A stretch of DNA of 58,256 nucleotides from an uncultured Lachnospiraceae bacterium (GTDB taxonomy: Bacteria > Bacillota > Clostridia > Lachnospirales > Lachnospiraceae), in the NCBI GenBank assembly GCA_900544445.1, contig UQVK01000015.1, positions 1 through 58,256 of the forward strand. The letters are read 5' to 3'. Both the position numbers and the translations under genes were made by a program. The stretch's first letter is position 1. Each line of letters begins with the position of its first letter. Below are positions 8,288-17,369 of the stretch, one piece after another. The notes under the pieces were generated by a model. That model ran no database searches. It saw nothing but the letters and a program-made list of their open reading frames with translations, and had not been told where the DNA came from.

Positions 8288-9190
8288 CTATTCTACCAGC
8301 CTCTGCCGGGTCGTTTTCCGGCCTTCCAGAATGTACTGTTCCTTTCCCGTATTCGCTTCCATTCTTTTCGCATGGAGATGCCGGTAAGACAGAGGCCCGG
8401 TGCCATAATGCTTTCCAAAGGTATGCGCGAAATGCTGGCGGCTGTTATAGCCCACAGCAAAGGCGATGTCCGTAATACTCATGGAACTGTTGATCAGGAG
8501 AAAAGCCGCCTCTTCCAGACGCTTTTTGTTTACATACTCGATAATGCTGCACCCCAGAATCTTTGAAAAAAGAGACTGGAGATAGGATTTGTTGATTCCT
8601 GTATAGGCAGCCAGTTCCGTAACCCGTATGGTCTCATGAATATTCCGGTCAATATAGCCGCAGGCTTTCTTCAGATAGTATACTCCTCTGTTTTCTATTC
8701 CGTGAACGATCGAATAGGACAATTCAACCATGACCCTCGAATAGAGAAGCTCCAGGAGAAAATCTGCTCCATCGGGGGATTTCTGAAGATGGAGGATCAG
8801 ATCTTTTAAAGCATATCCCAGATTCCTCATATCGCCGCCCTGACGATAGGACGGCATTTTCTTCCATACCTCCTGAAAATCCGCACACTCGGAAAGAAGC
8901 CGCGAAAGCTGCAGCGGGCCACCTTTACAGGAAAAATGAAATTCCAGATTCAAAATAGAACAGGGCTGTTCCGGGCTGATTTCCAGTCTGTGCGGAACCT
9001 GAGCGCCGATAAAAACAAAACGGCCTGCTCCCACCTGAAAGCTTTCCTCTCCGCAGAAGATTGTGCAGCTTCCGGCAGTTATGTACATAATTTCCAAGCT
9101 GCTGTGGGAATGGAAAGGCATATGGAATTCCGGCAGGGAAAGGGCGTAAAATGCCGTGACTTCTCCGTATAATACCTGTTTATCAGCCAA
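8288..9190 (-). CDS. AraC family transcriptional regulator
   Basis: 300-aa regulator with an N-terminal cupin-like sensing domain (HMPFHSHSSLEIMYITAG, then GRFVFIGAQVPHRLE). Two C-terminal helix-turn-helix motifs follow, with IRVTELAAYTGINKSYLQSLF and SITDIAFAVGYNSRQHFAHTF. It is divergent from the GH4 glycosidase gene at 9366, with a 175-bp shared control region, so it probably activates that gene in response to the cognate sugar. The start is a TTG at 9190, supported by GGGAGGTG seven bases upstream. Regulator type is clear; the effector is inferred. Confidence 0.9.
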   Translation of the reverse strand: MADKQVLYGEVTAFYALSLPEFHMPFHSHSSLEIMYITAGSCTIFCGEESFQVGAGRFVFIGAQVPHRLEISPEQPCSILNLEFHFSCKGGPLQLSRLLSECADFQEVWKKMPSYRQGGDMRNLGYALKDLILHLQKSPDGADFLLELLYSRVMVELSYSIVHGIENRGVYYLKKACGYIDRNIHETIRVTELAAYTGINKSYLQSLFSKILGCSIIEYVNKKRLEEAAFLLINSSMSITDIAFAVGYNSRQHFAHTFGKHYGTGPLSYRHLHAKRMEANTGKEQYILEGRKTTRQRLVE

Positions 9191-9303
9191 AACAACACCT
9201 CCCGTATTTCAGATCAGCTGTTGAAAACGGACTCTGCAGTCAGTATAGCACGCAAAAATCAATGCGGCAATATATTGCATTTTGAAAGAAAGCAGACAAT
9301 CGG

Positions 9304-9334
9304 TTGCACATAAAAAAAGGACAGAGACTATAAT
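9304..9334 (+). promoter_or_regulatory. Possible promoter of the GH4 gene
   Basis: TTGCAC, a 19-bp spacer and a perfect TATAAT lie 32 bp before the GH4 start. The overlong spacer would suit a promoter that needs an activator such as the divergent AraC protein. Confidence 0.4.
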
Positions 9335-9365
9335 GAACAAAACACAAAGAAACGGAGGGTTTTTC

Positions 9366-10829
9366 ATGAGTTTTAAAGTTGCATTTATCGGAGCGGGAAG
9401 TCTTGTTTTTGCCAGAACCCTGTTTACCGATATCATGTCAGTTCCGGAATTTCATGACATTGAGGTTGCCTTCACGGATATCAATGCGGACAATCTGGAG
9501 AAAACCAGGGCGCTGTGCCAGAGAGATCTGGATGCCAACAATATTCCGGTAAAAATCTCTGCCACCACGGACCGAAGGGAGGCCTTCAGAAATGCCAGAT
9601 ATATCGTAAACTGCGTCCGCATCGGCGGGCTGGAAGCATTTGAGACAGACATTGAGATCCCCCTGAAATACGGGGTGGATCAGTGCGTGGGAGATACTCT
9701 GTGTACAGGCGGAATCATGTACGGCCAGAGAGTGATTGCGGAAATGCTGAATTTCTGCAGGGATATCCGGGAGGTGGCCGAGCCGGGAGCCATTATGCTG
9801 AATTATTCCAATCCAAACGCCATGGCTACCTGGGCCTGCAATCAATACGGCGGGGTGAAAACCATAGGCCTCTGCCACGGAGAAATCCACGGGGAAATGC
9901 AGATTGCGGAGGTTCTTGGAATCCCCAGGGAGGAACTGGACATTGTCTGCGCAGGCATCAATCACCAGACCTGGTATATCTCCGTAAAACACCACGGCGA
10001 AGATATGATTCCCAGACTCCTGGAAGGATTCGAAAACCACAAAAAATTCCGGGAGGAGGAAAAGGTCAGAATCGATATGCTGAAACGCTTCGGCTATTAT
10101 TCCACAGAATCCAACGGACACCTTTCCGAATATGTGGCCTGGTACCGCAAACGTCCGGAAGAAATCACAGACTGGATCAATCTGGACAGCTGGATCAACG
10201 GAGAAACAGGGGGATACCTCCGGGTTACCAGAGAAGAAAGGAACTGGTTTGAAACGGATTATCCCGAAATTCTGAAGGAGGAACCCCGGAAACTGGACGG
10301 CTCGATGCGCGGGAAGGAGCATTGTTCTTACATCATGGAATCCCTGGAGACAGGAAGAGTATACCGGGGACATTTTAATGTCATGAACAACGGCTGCATT
10401 ACCAACCTTCCATATGAGTCTGTTGTTGAGGTTCCCTGCTATGTGGACGGAAACGGGATCAGCGTGCCAAAGGTAGGCGATCTTCCCCTGGGCTGTGCTG
10501 CAGTGTGTTCCCAGTCGATCTGGGTTCAGAAGCTGGCGGTGGAGGCAGCCGTCCATGGAGATGTAAAGCTTCTGAAGCAGGCCGCCCTGATGGACCCGCT
10601 GACAGGAGCCGTGTGCAATCCGCCGGAGGTATGGCAGATGATAGACGAGATGCTGGTAGCCCAGGAAGAGTGGCTGCCTCAGTATGCAGAGGCAATCAGG
10701 GAGGCAAAGGAAAATCTGGCGAAAGGCGATTTGATCCCCACAAAGGATTATCATGGCGCTGCAAGACTGCGCGAGAAAACTCCTGAAGAAGTGGCGGCGG
10801 AACATGAAGCCAGAAAAATAACTGTATAA
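9366..10829 (+). CDS. Glycoside hydrolase family 4 (alpha-galactosidase/alpha-galacturonidase-like)
   Basis: NAD- and Mn-dependent glycosidase of 487 aa. The N-terminal Rossmann fold begins VAFIGAGSLVFARTL and has a DIN acidic turn (VAFTDINADN). The substrate/metal region includes NYSNPNAMATWA, the conserved cysteine of GLCHGEIHGEM and the histidine of AGINHQTW. These match the Cys and His metal ligands of GH4 enzymes, which cleave by oxidation at C3 and elimination. Overall it is closest to the MelA/LplD branch (alpha-galactosides or alpha-galacturonides), but specificity cannot be fixed by eye. The ATG at 9366 has GGAGG upstream; an in-frame extension to 9282 lacks one. The divergent AraC gene is its likely regulator. 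Confidence 0.9.
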   Translation: MSFKVAFIGAGSLVFARTLFTDIMSVPEFHDIEVAFTDINADNLEKTRALCQRDLDANNIPVKISATTDRREAFRNARYIVNCVRIGGLEAFETDIEIPLKYGVDQCVGDTLCTGGIMYGQRVIAEMLNFCRDIREVAEPGAIMLNYSNPNAMATWACNQYGGVKTIGLCHGEIHGEMQIAEVLGIPREELDIVCAGINHQTWYISVKHHGEDMIPRLLEGFENHKKFREEEKVRIDMLKRFGYYSTESNGHLSEYVAWYRKRPEEITDWINLDSWINGETGGYLRVTREERNWFETDYPEILKEEPRKLDGSMRGKEHCSYIMESLETGRVYRGHFNVMNNGCITNLPYESVVEVPCYVDGNGISVPKVGDLPLGCAAVCSQSIWVQKLAVEAAVHGDVKLLKQAALMDPLTGAVCNPPEVWQMIDEMLVAQEEWLPQYAEAIREAKENLAKGDLIPTKDYHGAARLREKTPEEVAAEHEARKITV

Positions 10830-10834
10830 ATTCA

Positions 10835-10863
10835 TTGACTTTCCCCCGTCCTGTTGTTATACT
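10835..10863 (+). promoter_or_regulatory. Promoter of the MATE gene leader
   Basis: TTGACT (10835-10840), a 17-bp spacer and TATACT (10858-10863) form a strong sigma-A promoter. It starts 6 bp after the GH4 stop codon. The MATE gene therefore has its own transcript with a leader of roughly 145 nt. Confidence 0.8.
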
Positions 10864-10869
10864 GTCATA

Positions 10870-10987
10870 GTTTTCAATCGCTGCTGACGCTTCGTCACCG
10901 GATGAAGCGGGTTTTCAGGCATCCGGAAACTGGCCGCAGGTGTAGCATGTTTCATGCTATAAGGTCAGTTTCATGGGTGCCTTTTTT
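10870..10987 (+). promoter_or_regulatory. Riboswitch-like leader with competing terminator, upstream of MATE exporter
   Basis: The leader holds a small hairpin (TGACG/CGTCA, 10885-10897) and two mutually exclusive pairings. CCGGATG (10898-10904) pairs perfectly with CATCCGG (10920-10926). The overlapping GGCATCC (10918-10924) pairs instead with GGGTGCC (10975-10981), directly followed by six T residues, which makes a terminator. Inside that terminator lie AAACTGGCC/GGTCAGTTT and TAGCAT/ATGCTA stems. This is classic antiterminator/terminator architecture. Guanidine-IV (mepA-motif) riboswitches are known before MATE genes in Clostridia, so that class is the first candidate. I could not check its consensus, and another ligand or protein is possible. 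Confidence 0.65.
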
Positions 10988-11015
10988 AAACAACGAATGA
11001 GAAAGGAACAGTTTC

Positions 11016-12401
11016 ATGACGTACAGAAAACAGGAACAGGTAAAAGTGGGGAAAAGAAATGAGAAGAAAGGATGGAAGCCCGGGCATGACAGCATCGCTC
11101 TGAGCCTCATCTCCTTCAGCATCCCGCTGATTTTAAGCGGAATTCTCCAGCAGCTTTATAACTGGGTGGACGCGTTCGTAGTGGGAAACGTGGACGGAGA
11201 ACTGGCTCTGGCCGCCGTGGGCTCCACCGGCAGCATCATCAATTTTTATCTGCTGGCGCTCACGGGCTTCACCCTGGGGCTGGCCATTCTTTTTGCGCAG
11301 AAGTTCGGAAGCGGAAGGACGGAAGAGATGTCCGGCATCCTTTCCACCTTTTCCGTTCTGCTTGGCGCGGTTTTTCTTCTGCTGGCCGCCGTGGGCGTCA
11401 TTCTCACTCCGCAGATGCTGCGTCTAATGAACACAACGCCGGATACCTTTGAACTTGCCGCAGACTATCTGCGGATCATTTTTCTGGGGGTTCCCTTTCT
11501 CGCGATCTATAATGTATACTCTGCAGCGCTGAGGGGGCTGGGAGACAGCCGGGCTCCCTTCCTCTCCATCCTGCTTTCCTCTGCGGTCAACGTCATTCTG
11601 GACATCTGGCTGGTGGCCGTGCTGGACTGGAACGTATCCGGCGCCGCCATTGCCACAGTGGTTTCCCAGATCGCGATGACGGTCTTTCTTGTGATCTACG
11701 CTGTCCTCAAATATCCGCTGCTCCGGTTCGGCTTCGGAAAAAATCTGATCCGGAAAACCGCCCTGCGGGAGGGTGTCAGACTGGGCTTTCCGCCCATGAT
11801 CCAGTCCAGTGTGAACGCCTTCGGCAACCTGATCCTGCAGAACTTCATGAACGGCTTCGGCAGCCAGACCGTGGCGGCCATCACCACAGCCTACCGGGTG
11901 GATACCATCGTGATTCTCCCAATGACCAACCTGGGCTCCGGCATTTCCACCCTTGTGGCGCAGAGCTGCGGAGCCGGAGATGAAAAAAGGGCACGCAAAA
12001 CCTTTCTGGTGGGAACCGGAATGATGGTGGTGGTTTCCCTTCTCCTCACCTGTATGGTGATTCCGATGGGCGGTCCGCTGATCTCCCTGTTCGGAGCCAG
12101 CGCGCAGGTGGTGGAAATCGGCCGGAACTTTTTCCGGGGACTTGCCGTTTTCTATGTTGTGCTCGGTCTCTCCACCGCGGCGCGCAGCTTCCTGGAAGGG
12201 ACCGGGGACGTGCTGTATTCCAGCTTTGCGGGAATTCTGTCCCTGATCGTGCGGATCATCGCCTCCTACGCCTTTGCCCATGTTTTTGGCAACATGATCA
12301 TCGCCTATGCAGAGGCCTTTGCCTGGGGCGTGATGCTCCTGCTCTACCTGGCTCGCCTTGCTGTAAAATGGAAGATCCCTCATACCGGATTTTCGGAATG
12401 A
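11016..12401 (+). CDS. MATE family efflux transporter
   Basis: 461-aa inner-membrane exporter of the multidrug and toxic compound extrusion family, driven by Na+ or H+. About twelve hydrophobic segments are visible in two halves. The family pattern shows in IPLILSGILQQLYNWVDAFV, the VVGNVDGELALAAVG region and, in the second half, GLSTAARSFLEGTGD. AAAGGA lies about 8 bases before ATG 11016. The gene has its own promoter and a riboswitch-like terminator leader, so a metabolite or toxic compound probably controls it. If the leader is a guanidine-IV riboswitch, guanidine or a related compound would be the inducer. The 3' end converges with the YtvI-like gene 46 bp away. Confidence 0.92.
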   Translation: MTYRKQEQVKVGKRNEKKGWKPGHDSIALSLISFSIPLILSGILQQLYNWVDAFVVGNVDGELALAAVGSTGSIINFYLLALTGFTLGLAILFAQKFGSGRTEEMSGILSTFSVLLGAVFLLLAAVGVILTPQMLRLMNTTPDTFELAADYLRIIFLGVPFLAIYNVYSAALRGLGDSRAPFLSILLSSAVNVILDIWLVAVLDWNVSGAAIATVVSQIAMTVFLVIYAVLKYPLLRFGFGKNLIRKTALREGVRLGFPPMIQSSVNAFGNLILQNFMNGFGSQTVAAITTAYRVDTIVILPMTNLGSGISTLVAQSCGAGDEKRARKTFLVGTGMMVVVSLLLTCMVIPMGGPLISLFGASAQVVEIGRNFFRGLAVFYVVLGLSTAARSFLEGTGDVLYSSFAGILSLIVRIIASYAFAHVFGNMIIAYAEAFAWGVMLLLYLARLAVKWKIPHTGFSE

Positions 12402-12447
12402 AAAAATCTATGCCCAGCGCCCAGCAGAACATTCTTCCCGCGGCTTT

Positions 12448-13578
12448 CTACGAATCCTTTTCCCCGGAGGACTCCCGCCGCGTTTCCTCCTCCCTTTTGC
12501 CAAACAGCTCCATCAGCACCACGAGGGAGAGCGGCCCCTTCAGGATTCCGGACAGGCCGAACAGCTTCACGCCCGCATATACGGACAGAAGCATGAAAAC
12601 CGGATAAACGCCCGTCCGCTTTCCCATCAGCTTTGGCTCCAGAAATTCCCGCGCGCCTACGCAGCAGATATAGACCGCCAGGCACCACAAAGCCGTTCCG
12701 GCCCTTCCGCATATGAGCTGCCAGAGCGCTGTGGGAAGAAGAATGATGCCGGTGCCGATAAACGGCAGAGCATCCAGGATTCCCGCAAAAAAACCGAGGA
12801 CAAACGCGTTTCCCACCTTTCCCAGCCACAATCCGGCAGAAGCGACCGCCATAATCACCAGAAGGATCAGCACCTGCGCTTTTACATATTCCACAACAAC
12901 GCGTAAGATCCGCTCCGCAGCCGCAAGCACTGCCGTAAGCAGCCTGTTTCCCGGCTTTTCCCGCTCTCCGGCTTCTTTGCCGCTCTGTCTGAAGCTCTGC
13001 ATCAGGCTGTCATAATCCCGGCACAGAAGGAGAGAGGCGATGAAACCCACTCCCAGAAAAGCGGCTGCGGAAATCAGCTTTCTGACATACCACCAGGACT
13101 CCTTCATCAGGTTCGGAACCAGCTCCACCCGAAGCTCCTCGATGAAAACTTCCACCCGCTCCAGAACCACCTGTTCCACTTTTCCCGCATCCAGTCCGAA
13201 ATGCTCTTCCATGAACATACAGCAGTCCCCGAAAAAGATCTCAATCTGCCCGCCCACCTGTCTGGAAATGCCGTCCCAGTTTTCCACAAGCGTCCCCGCC
13301 TCCCCTGCCGCATATTGAAGCAGCGCAGCGAGAAGGCCCAGCACGAGGACGGCCGCGAGCACCAGTACCAGCGCCAGGAGCACCTCCTTTTTGATATGCG
13401 TCCGTTTCTGTATCCGGTTCAGCCAGGGATTTAGCAGGTAAACAATACAAAAAGCGAGCAGGAACGGCGAAACCAGCGGGAACAGATACCGAAATCCCAC
13501 ATATACGCCAATTCCTGCCGCACAGACAGTCAAAATTTTCTTCTGATTTTCCTTCCAGACATTTCCCATACCGGCCAC
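12448..13578 (-). CDS. AI-2E/YtvI family membrane protein
   Basis: 376-aa polytopic membrane protein of the AI-2E transporter family (PerM/YtvI type). It has about eight membrane segments: two pairs near the N-terminus, a soluble amphipathic region (about 90-160), and a C-terminal block with the family's GFFAGILDALPFIGTG and GAREFLEPKLMGKRTGVYP signatures. In Bacillus subtilis, YtvI is made in sporulation; the transported compound is unclear for most members. Start is uncertain: GTG 13578 or ATG 13569, with AGGGA upstream serving either. It is the last gene of the leftward MFS-RluA-ligase-like group. Confidence 0.85.
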   Translation of the reverse strand: MAGMGNVWKENQKKILTVCAAGIGVYVGFRYLFPLVSPFLLAFCIVYLLNPWLNRIQKRTHIKKEVLLALVLVLAAVLVLGLLAALLQYAAGEAGTLVENWDGISRQVGGQIEIFFGDCCMFMEEHFGLDAGKVEQVVLERVEVFIEELRVELVPNLMKESWWYVRKLISAAAFLGVGFIASLLLCRDYDSLMQSFRQSGKEAGEREKPGNRLLTAVLAAAERILRVVVEYVKAQVLILLVIMAVASAGLWLGKVGNAFVLGFFAGILDALPFIGTGIILLPTALWQLICGRAGTALWCLAVYICCVGAREFLEPKLMGKRTGVYPVFMLLSVYAGVKLFGLSGILKGPLSLVVLMELFGKREEETRRESSGEKDS

Positions 13579-13630
13579 CGTTCCCTGATACTCTTATCTC
13601 CAGGGTTAGTGTGTATGGTTTCCGGTAAAA

Positions 13631-15313
13631 CTACTCTGGTATTTCCTGCCTGCTTTGCCGTTTTCCATCCTCCGCCTCTTCCCTCCGCCGCGCCAGCTGC
13701 TCCGAAAGCCCCAGAATCAGGAACAGAAACGGGGTGCAGCAGACCTGCTGGTAACAGAAAAAGTTATGGGCTGCGTAGGAGCAGACCGCCAGAAGTCCCA
13801 TGAGCACTTCCGGATGCTCCTTCCCGATCCGGTAAAAACGCCGCGCACCCGCTCCAAGCAGAAGCAGGAACGAAAGCAGGCCGCCGATTCCGATACAGAT
13901 CAGCAGATTCAGAAACTCGTTATGCGCGTTTGTCAGCACGTCCGGCTTCCAGTAATCGTTCAAAAGCTGTGCGTATTCCGGCACGCTGTAGCTGTAGGCC
14001 ATGAAGCAGTCCGGACCGACGCCGAAGATTTTAGACAGAAGAGGGAGGCCGGAAAAAATGCGGACGGCCATTTTCCAGTTAAATCCTCTGTTGCTTCCCC
14101 ATTTGTCATTGAACAGCAGGTACTGATTGTCACTGGAGATACCGAACCATTTTTCCAGAAGGCCGGTGGTATTCAGCGCGATTCCGCCGATCACCGCAAC
14201 GAGAAGGATTCCGGTCAAAATACAGGCCAGCGTAAACAGCCTGCGACCTGTCTTTTCCCAGCTTTTTTCAAAGGAAACTCCTCTTTTTTCCTCCATATGC
14301 AGAAGCAGGATATAACATGCCGCTCCAAACAGAAGCAGAATCCAGCTGAGCACTCCCATGGAAAAGGCTTCCGACAGGCTTCCAAGACGCACCGCCTGCT
14401 CCGGAAAACCGCGCTGCAGAAAACCAATGGCCTTAAAGGAAGCCGCGCAGAGGATCACCACCTCCAGAAACCGCTCCATCCGCTTCGGGGAGACACAGGA
14501 AGCCAGAAACAGCCCGAACAGCAGCGCCGCCAGCGCGGCAAAGGCACTGTCACTGTTCTGCGTCACCAGAGTCATAAAGCCCAGCGTGCAGTAGATGCCG
14601 GAAATCACCCGGACCTTCACCTTATCCGACGCGTAGAACAGACACAGACCGATGGGAAGCACGGTGCAGACAAAACTGGAATACCAGGTCGCCTGTCCGA
14701 TGGTGGACAGAAAGCGCAGGGTAGTGTCACTGTCAAGTCCCCGGTAAAATCCAAACGGATCAATGGAAAAACGATGCAGGATACCGATCACAAAGGCGAT
14801 TCCGGAGCCCAGCATGGTCCCCGCCAGAATCAGCTTCAGCCGCCGGAGCGGAAAGAACCGGGACAGAAGAAAATAGGCTGCAATCATGAGAAGCTGGGTG
14901 CGCAGGCCCATATTCCATCCGCCCACGCCCGCCCAGGCATCCTCCTTAAACCCGCTTCCCAGGAAGGAAAGAATATGGAAAAGAAGATAGGCGAGCATGC
15001 CGATATCCAGCCAGGAAAGCCGTCCGCCCTCCGCACGCACCTTCTCCCTCTTCCCGCCAAACGGCTTTAAAACGGCATAGACCAGCCCGAGCACCGCCCC
15101 CGGCACCAGAAACAGCGTGGAGACGCCGGAAAAAAAGGCAAATTTGTAAGCGCCGATATCCTGATAGTGGTCAATCACATAGACCGGAAAGACCGTGAGC
15201 ATCAGAAAAGCCCAGCAGACGACCAGAAATTCCGTACAGTCCTTCACATTTCCCAGAAACCATTCCAGCCCCTTCTCCGTCTGCTGTTCCACCTTCTGTC
15301 CCGATTCTGTCAT
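13631..15313 (-). CDS. O-antigen ligase family (Wzy/WaaL-like) membrane protein
   Basis: 560-aa protein with roughly twelve membrane segments and a large extracellular loop containing NAHNEFLNLL, the histidine motif typical of the O-antigen ligase/polymerase fold (PF04932). Members join or polymerise lipid-linked glycans at the outer face of the membrane. In a Gram-positive this could be a polymerase for capsule or cell-wall glycan or a glycosyl transfer to protein. No glycosyltransferase cluster surrounds it, which is odd for a dedicated polymerase. GGAGGTAAGA precedes ATG 15313; the upstream ATG at 15325 overlaps that site. It lies 50 bp behind the RluA gene. Confidence 0.8.
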   Translation of the reverse strand: MTESGQKVEQQTEKGLEWFLGNVKDCTEFLVVCWAFLMLTVFPVYVIDHYQDIGAYKFAFFSGVSTLFLVPGAVLGLVYAVLKPFGGKREKVRAEGGRLSWLDIGMLAYLLFHILSFLGSGFKEDAWAGVGGWNMGLRTQLLMIAAYFLLSRFFPLRRLKLILAGTMLGSGIAFVIGILHRFSIDPFGFYRGLDSDTTLRFLSTIGQATWYSSFVCTVLPIGLCLFYASDKVKVRVISGIYCTLGFMTLVTQNSDSAFAALAALLFGLFLASCVSPKRMERFLEVVILCAASFKAIGFLQRGFPEQAVRLGSLSEAFSMGVLSWILLLFGAACYILLLHMEEKRGVSFEKSWEKTGRRLFTLACILTGILLVAVIGGIALNTTGLLEKWFGISSDNQYLLFNDKWGSNRGFNWKMAVRIFSGLPLLSKIFGVGPDCFMAYSYSVPEYAQLLNDYWKPDVLTNAHNEFLNLLICIGIGGLLSFLLLLGAGARRFYRIGKEHPEVLMGLLAVCSYAAHNFFCYQQVCCTPFLFLILGLSEQLARRREEAEDGKRQSRQEIPE

Positions 15314-15363
15314 TCTTACCTCCATTTTCGATCTTTTTCTTCCGTCCCGACGGATTCCTCCAT

Positions 15364-16134
15364 TCAGCCCGCACCGCCGTTTCCGGCAAGAGCAGACTTC
15401 CAGGGATATTCACCGGTCTCAAACTCCATCTGTTTTCCTGTGACCGGATGAAAAAAGTTCAGCCGGCAGGCGCACAGACAGATGGAACGGATGCCAAGCC
15501 GGGCGGAATATTCCCGGCTCTGTGCGCTTCCATAACGGGCGTCACCCAAAAGAGGCAGTCCCGCATGGGCGAGCTGGACGCGGATCTGGTGATGCCTTCC
15601 GGTATGCAGCCGGATGGAAAGGCAGCTGTGACGGCATTCCGGACTGCTCCCCTCTTCCGCTACGTGAAAGGACAGCTCTGCCCGCTTTGCACCGGCCGTT
15701 CCGGCAGAAACCACACGGGAAAGGTTCTGTCCGGGCTCCTTTTTCAGCCAGTCCACCAGCTCCCGTTCTGTTCCCGCCGCCGGCAGAGAAATGCCTTCCT
15801 CCACATAAACCAGCGCGCAGTATTCCTTTTCCATAGGGTGTTCTTTTTCCACGCCGGACGCCTGCCGGGAAAGCTCCGCCGCCGCCTTTGGCGTCTTTGC
15901 AAACACGAGGATGCCGGAAACCGGCTGATCCAGCCGGTGCACCAGCCCCAGATAGGGAATCCTGCTTCCGCTTCCCGGCGCATTCTTCGCCCTTTGAGAC
16001 GCCGCCAGATAATTTTTCAGTTCACTTACCATATCCGCCTCTCCCGGCCTCGCACTCTGAACCGCGAGACCTGCGGGCTTCAGGCAGACCAGAATCTGCG
16101 AATCCTCCGCCAGTATTTTTGTTTTCATCTCCAT
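15364..16134 (-). CDS. RluA family RNA pseudouridine synthase
   Basis: 256-aa enzyme converting uridine to pseudouridine in RNA. The catalytic motif HRLDQPVSG holds the essential aspartate. Conserved supporting motifs are KPAGLAVQ near the N-terminus, MEKEYCALV in the middle, and LHTGRHHQIRVQLAHAGLPLLGD near the C-terminus. There is no N-terminal S4 RNA-binding domain, so it belongs with the short RluA/RluC/TruC-like proteins of Firmicutes; the target uridine is not predictable. GAGGAG precedes ATG 16134 at good spacing. It starts 13 bp after the MFS gene, suggesting co-transcription. Confidence 0.93.
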   Translation of the reverse strand: MEMKTKILAEDSQILVCLKPAGLAVQSARPGEADMVSELKNYLAASQRAKNAPGSGSRIPYLGLVHRLDQPVSGILVFAKTPKAAAELSRQASGVEKEHPMEKEYCALVYVEEGISLPAAGTERELVDWLKKEPGQNLSRVVSAGTAGAKRAELSFHVAEEGSSPECRHSCLSIRLHTGRHHQIRVQLAHAGLPLLGDARYGSAQSREYSARLGIRSICLCACRLNFFHPVTGKQMEFETGEYPWKSALAGNGGAG

Positions 16135-16147
16135 TATCCGTCTCCTC

Positions 16148-17356
16148 TCAACGAACCAGCCGGTTCAGACGCTCGGACGCAGCCAGCATGAGAACGGCAA
16201 ACAAAAACAGATATCCTGAAAACAGGCCGATTCCTGCCACAGAGGACAGGACGCCGAACAGCGGCGGCATCAGCGTCGTTCCCACATAAGCGCATGCCAT
16301 CTGGATACCGATGACCGCCTGCGAATTTTCTCTTCCGAAATGATCCGGCGTGGCATGAATGATGGAGGGATAAATGGGCGCGCATCCAAACCCGATGACA
16401 ATCAGTCCGGCCAGAGAAACCTGATCCATTTTCACCGGAACAGCGACCAGAAGAATACCGGCAAACACCACCAGTGTGCCAATGCGGATCATCCGTTTAT
16501 CTCCAAACCGGTCCGCCACGAAACCGCTCAAAAAACGCCCCGCCGTAATCCCAATACAGAACATGGAAGCAAATCTGGCCGCAACGGACGCGTCAATTCC
16601 CCGAAACTGCACCAGATAACTGCTTGCCCACAGCATCGCGGTCTGCTCCAGCGCGCAGTAGGAGAAAAAGGCGATCAGAACCAGTCCTACCCCGCGAATC
16701 CGAAGGGCCTGCCGAAGCGTCAGAGGTTTTGCGCTCTCCGCCGCAGCCGTCTCTTCTGCCACAGCTGCCGCTTCCTTCACCGCCCTGGCAACCGCCTGCT
16801 GCGAAAGGCGCGCTTTTTTCCAGACCGGCAGGCTCAGAAACAGAACCGCGGTAAGACACAGCTGTAAGAAGGAAACGATGCGGTAGCCCTGCTGCCAGCC
16901 AAGCCCTCCCGTCAGGCTGTAGCTCATGATGTAAGGGCTGATGATGGTTCCCACGCCCCAGAAACAGTGCAGCCAGCTCATATCCCGGGAGGAATAGTGA
17001 AGCGCCACATAATTATTCAACGCCGCATCCACCGCGCCGGCGCCCAGACCATAGGGCACTGCCCAGAGACACAGCATCCAGAATTCATTGGAAATGGAAA
17101 AACCGAAAAGAGCGGCAGCCGTCATCAGAACGCTGACCGCAGTCACAGATCCGGCTCCGAATTTTCTCGTCAGCCGGTCAGAAAAAAGGCTGGAAACTAT
17201 GGTTCCCGCCGAAATGATCATGGTTACAAGCCCGGCCCAGGAAACCGGAACGCCAAGCATCTCATGCATCACGGGCCATGCCGATCCCAGAAGGGAATCC
17301 GGAAGGCCCAGACTGATGAATGCAGCATAGATAATTGCGAGTAAAAACGAATACAT
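16148..17356 (-). CDS. MFS transporter
   Basis: 402-aa major facilitator with twelve predicted membrane helices. The loop 2-3 motif is SDRLTRKFGAG and its counterpart in the second half is ADRFGDKRMIRIG. A central alanine-rich cytoplasmic linker (AVKEAAAVAEETAAAESAK) separates the halves. The opening (LGLPDSLLGSAWP) and PYGLGAGAVDAALNNYVALHY resemble the FucP/sugar-MFS branch, so a sugar or related solute is possible. A GAGGAAA site precedes ATG 17356. The leader contains a strong imperfect hairpin (17370-17416). First gene of the leftward group ending in the YtvI-like gene. Confidence 0.88.
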   Translation of the reverse strand: MYSFLLAIIYAAFISLGLPDSLLGSAWPVMHEMLGVPVSWAGLVTMIISAGTIVSSLFSDRLTRKFGAGSVTAVSVLMTAAALFGFSISNEFWMLCLWAVPYGLGAGAVDAALNNYVALHYSSRDMSWLHCFWGVGTIISPYIMSYSLTGGLGWQQGYRIVSFLQLCLTAVLFLSLPVWKKARLSQQAVARAVKEAAAVAEETAAAESAKPLTLRQALRIRGVGLVLIAFFSYCALEQTAMLWASSYLVQFRGIDASVAARFASMFCIGITAGRFLSGFVADRFGDKRMIRIGTLVVFAGILLVAVPVKMDQVSLAGLIVIGFGCAPIYPSIIHATPDHFGRENSQAVIGIQMACAYVGTTLMPPLFGVLSSVAGIGLFSGYLFLFAVLMLAASERLNRLVR

Positions 17357-17369
17357 GGGTGTTTCCTCA

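Noticed and set aside
9438..10835. 465-codon frame antisense to the GH4 gene
   Set aside because: The plus strand encodes a full GH4 protein with all motifs; the antisense frame shows no family features and comes from codon bias.
13655..15070. 471-codon frame antisense to the O-antigen ligase-like gene
   Set aside because: Composition typical of the complement of hydrophobic codons; no recognisable domain.
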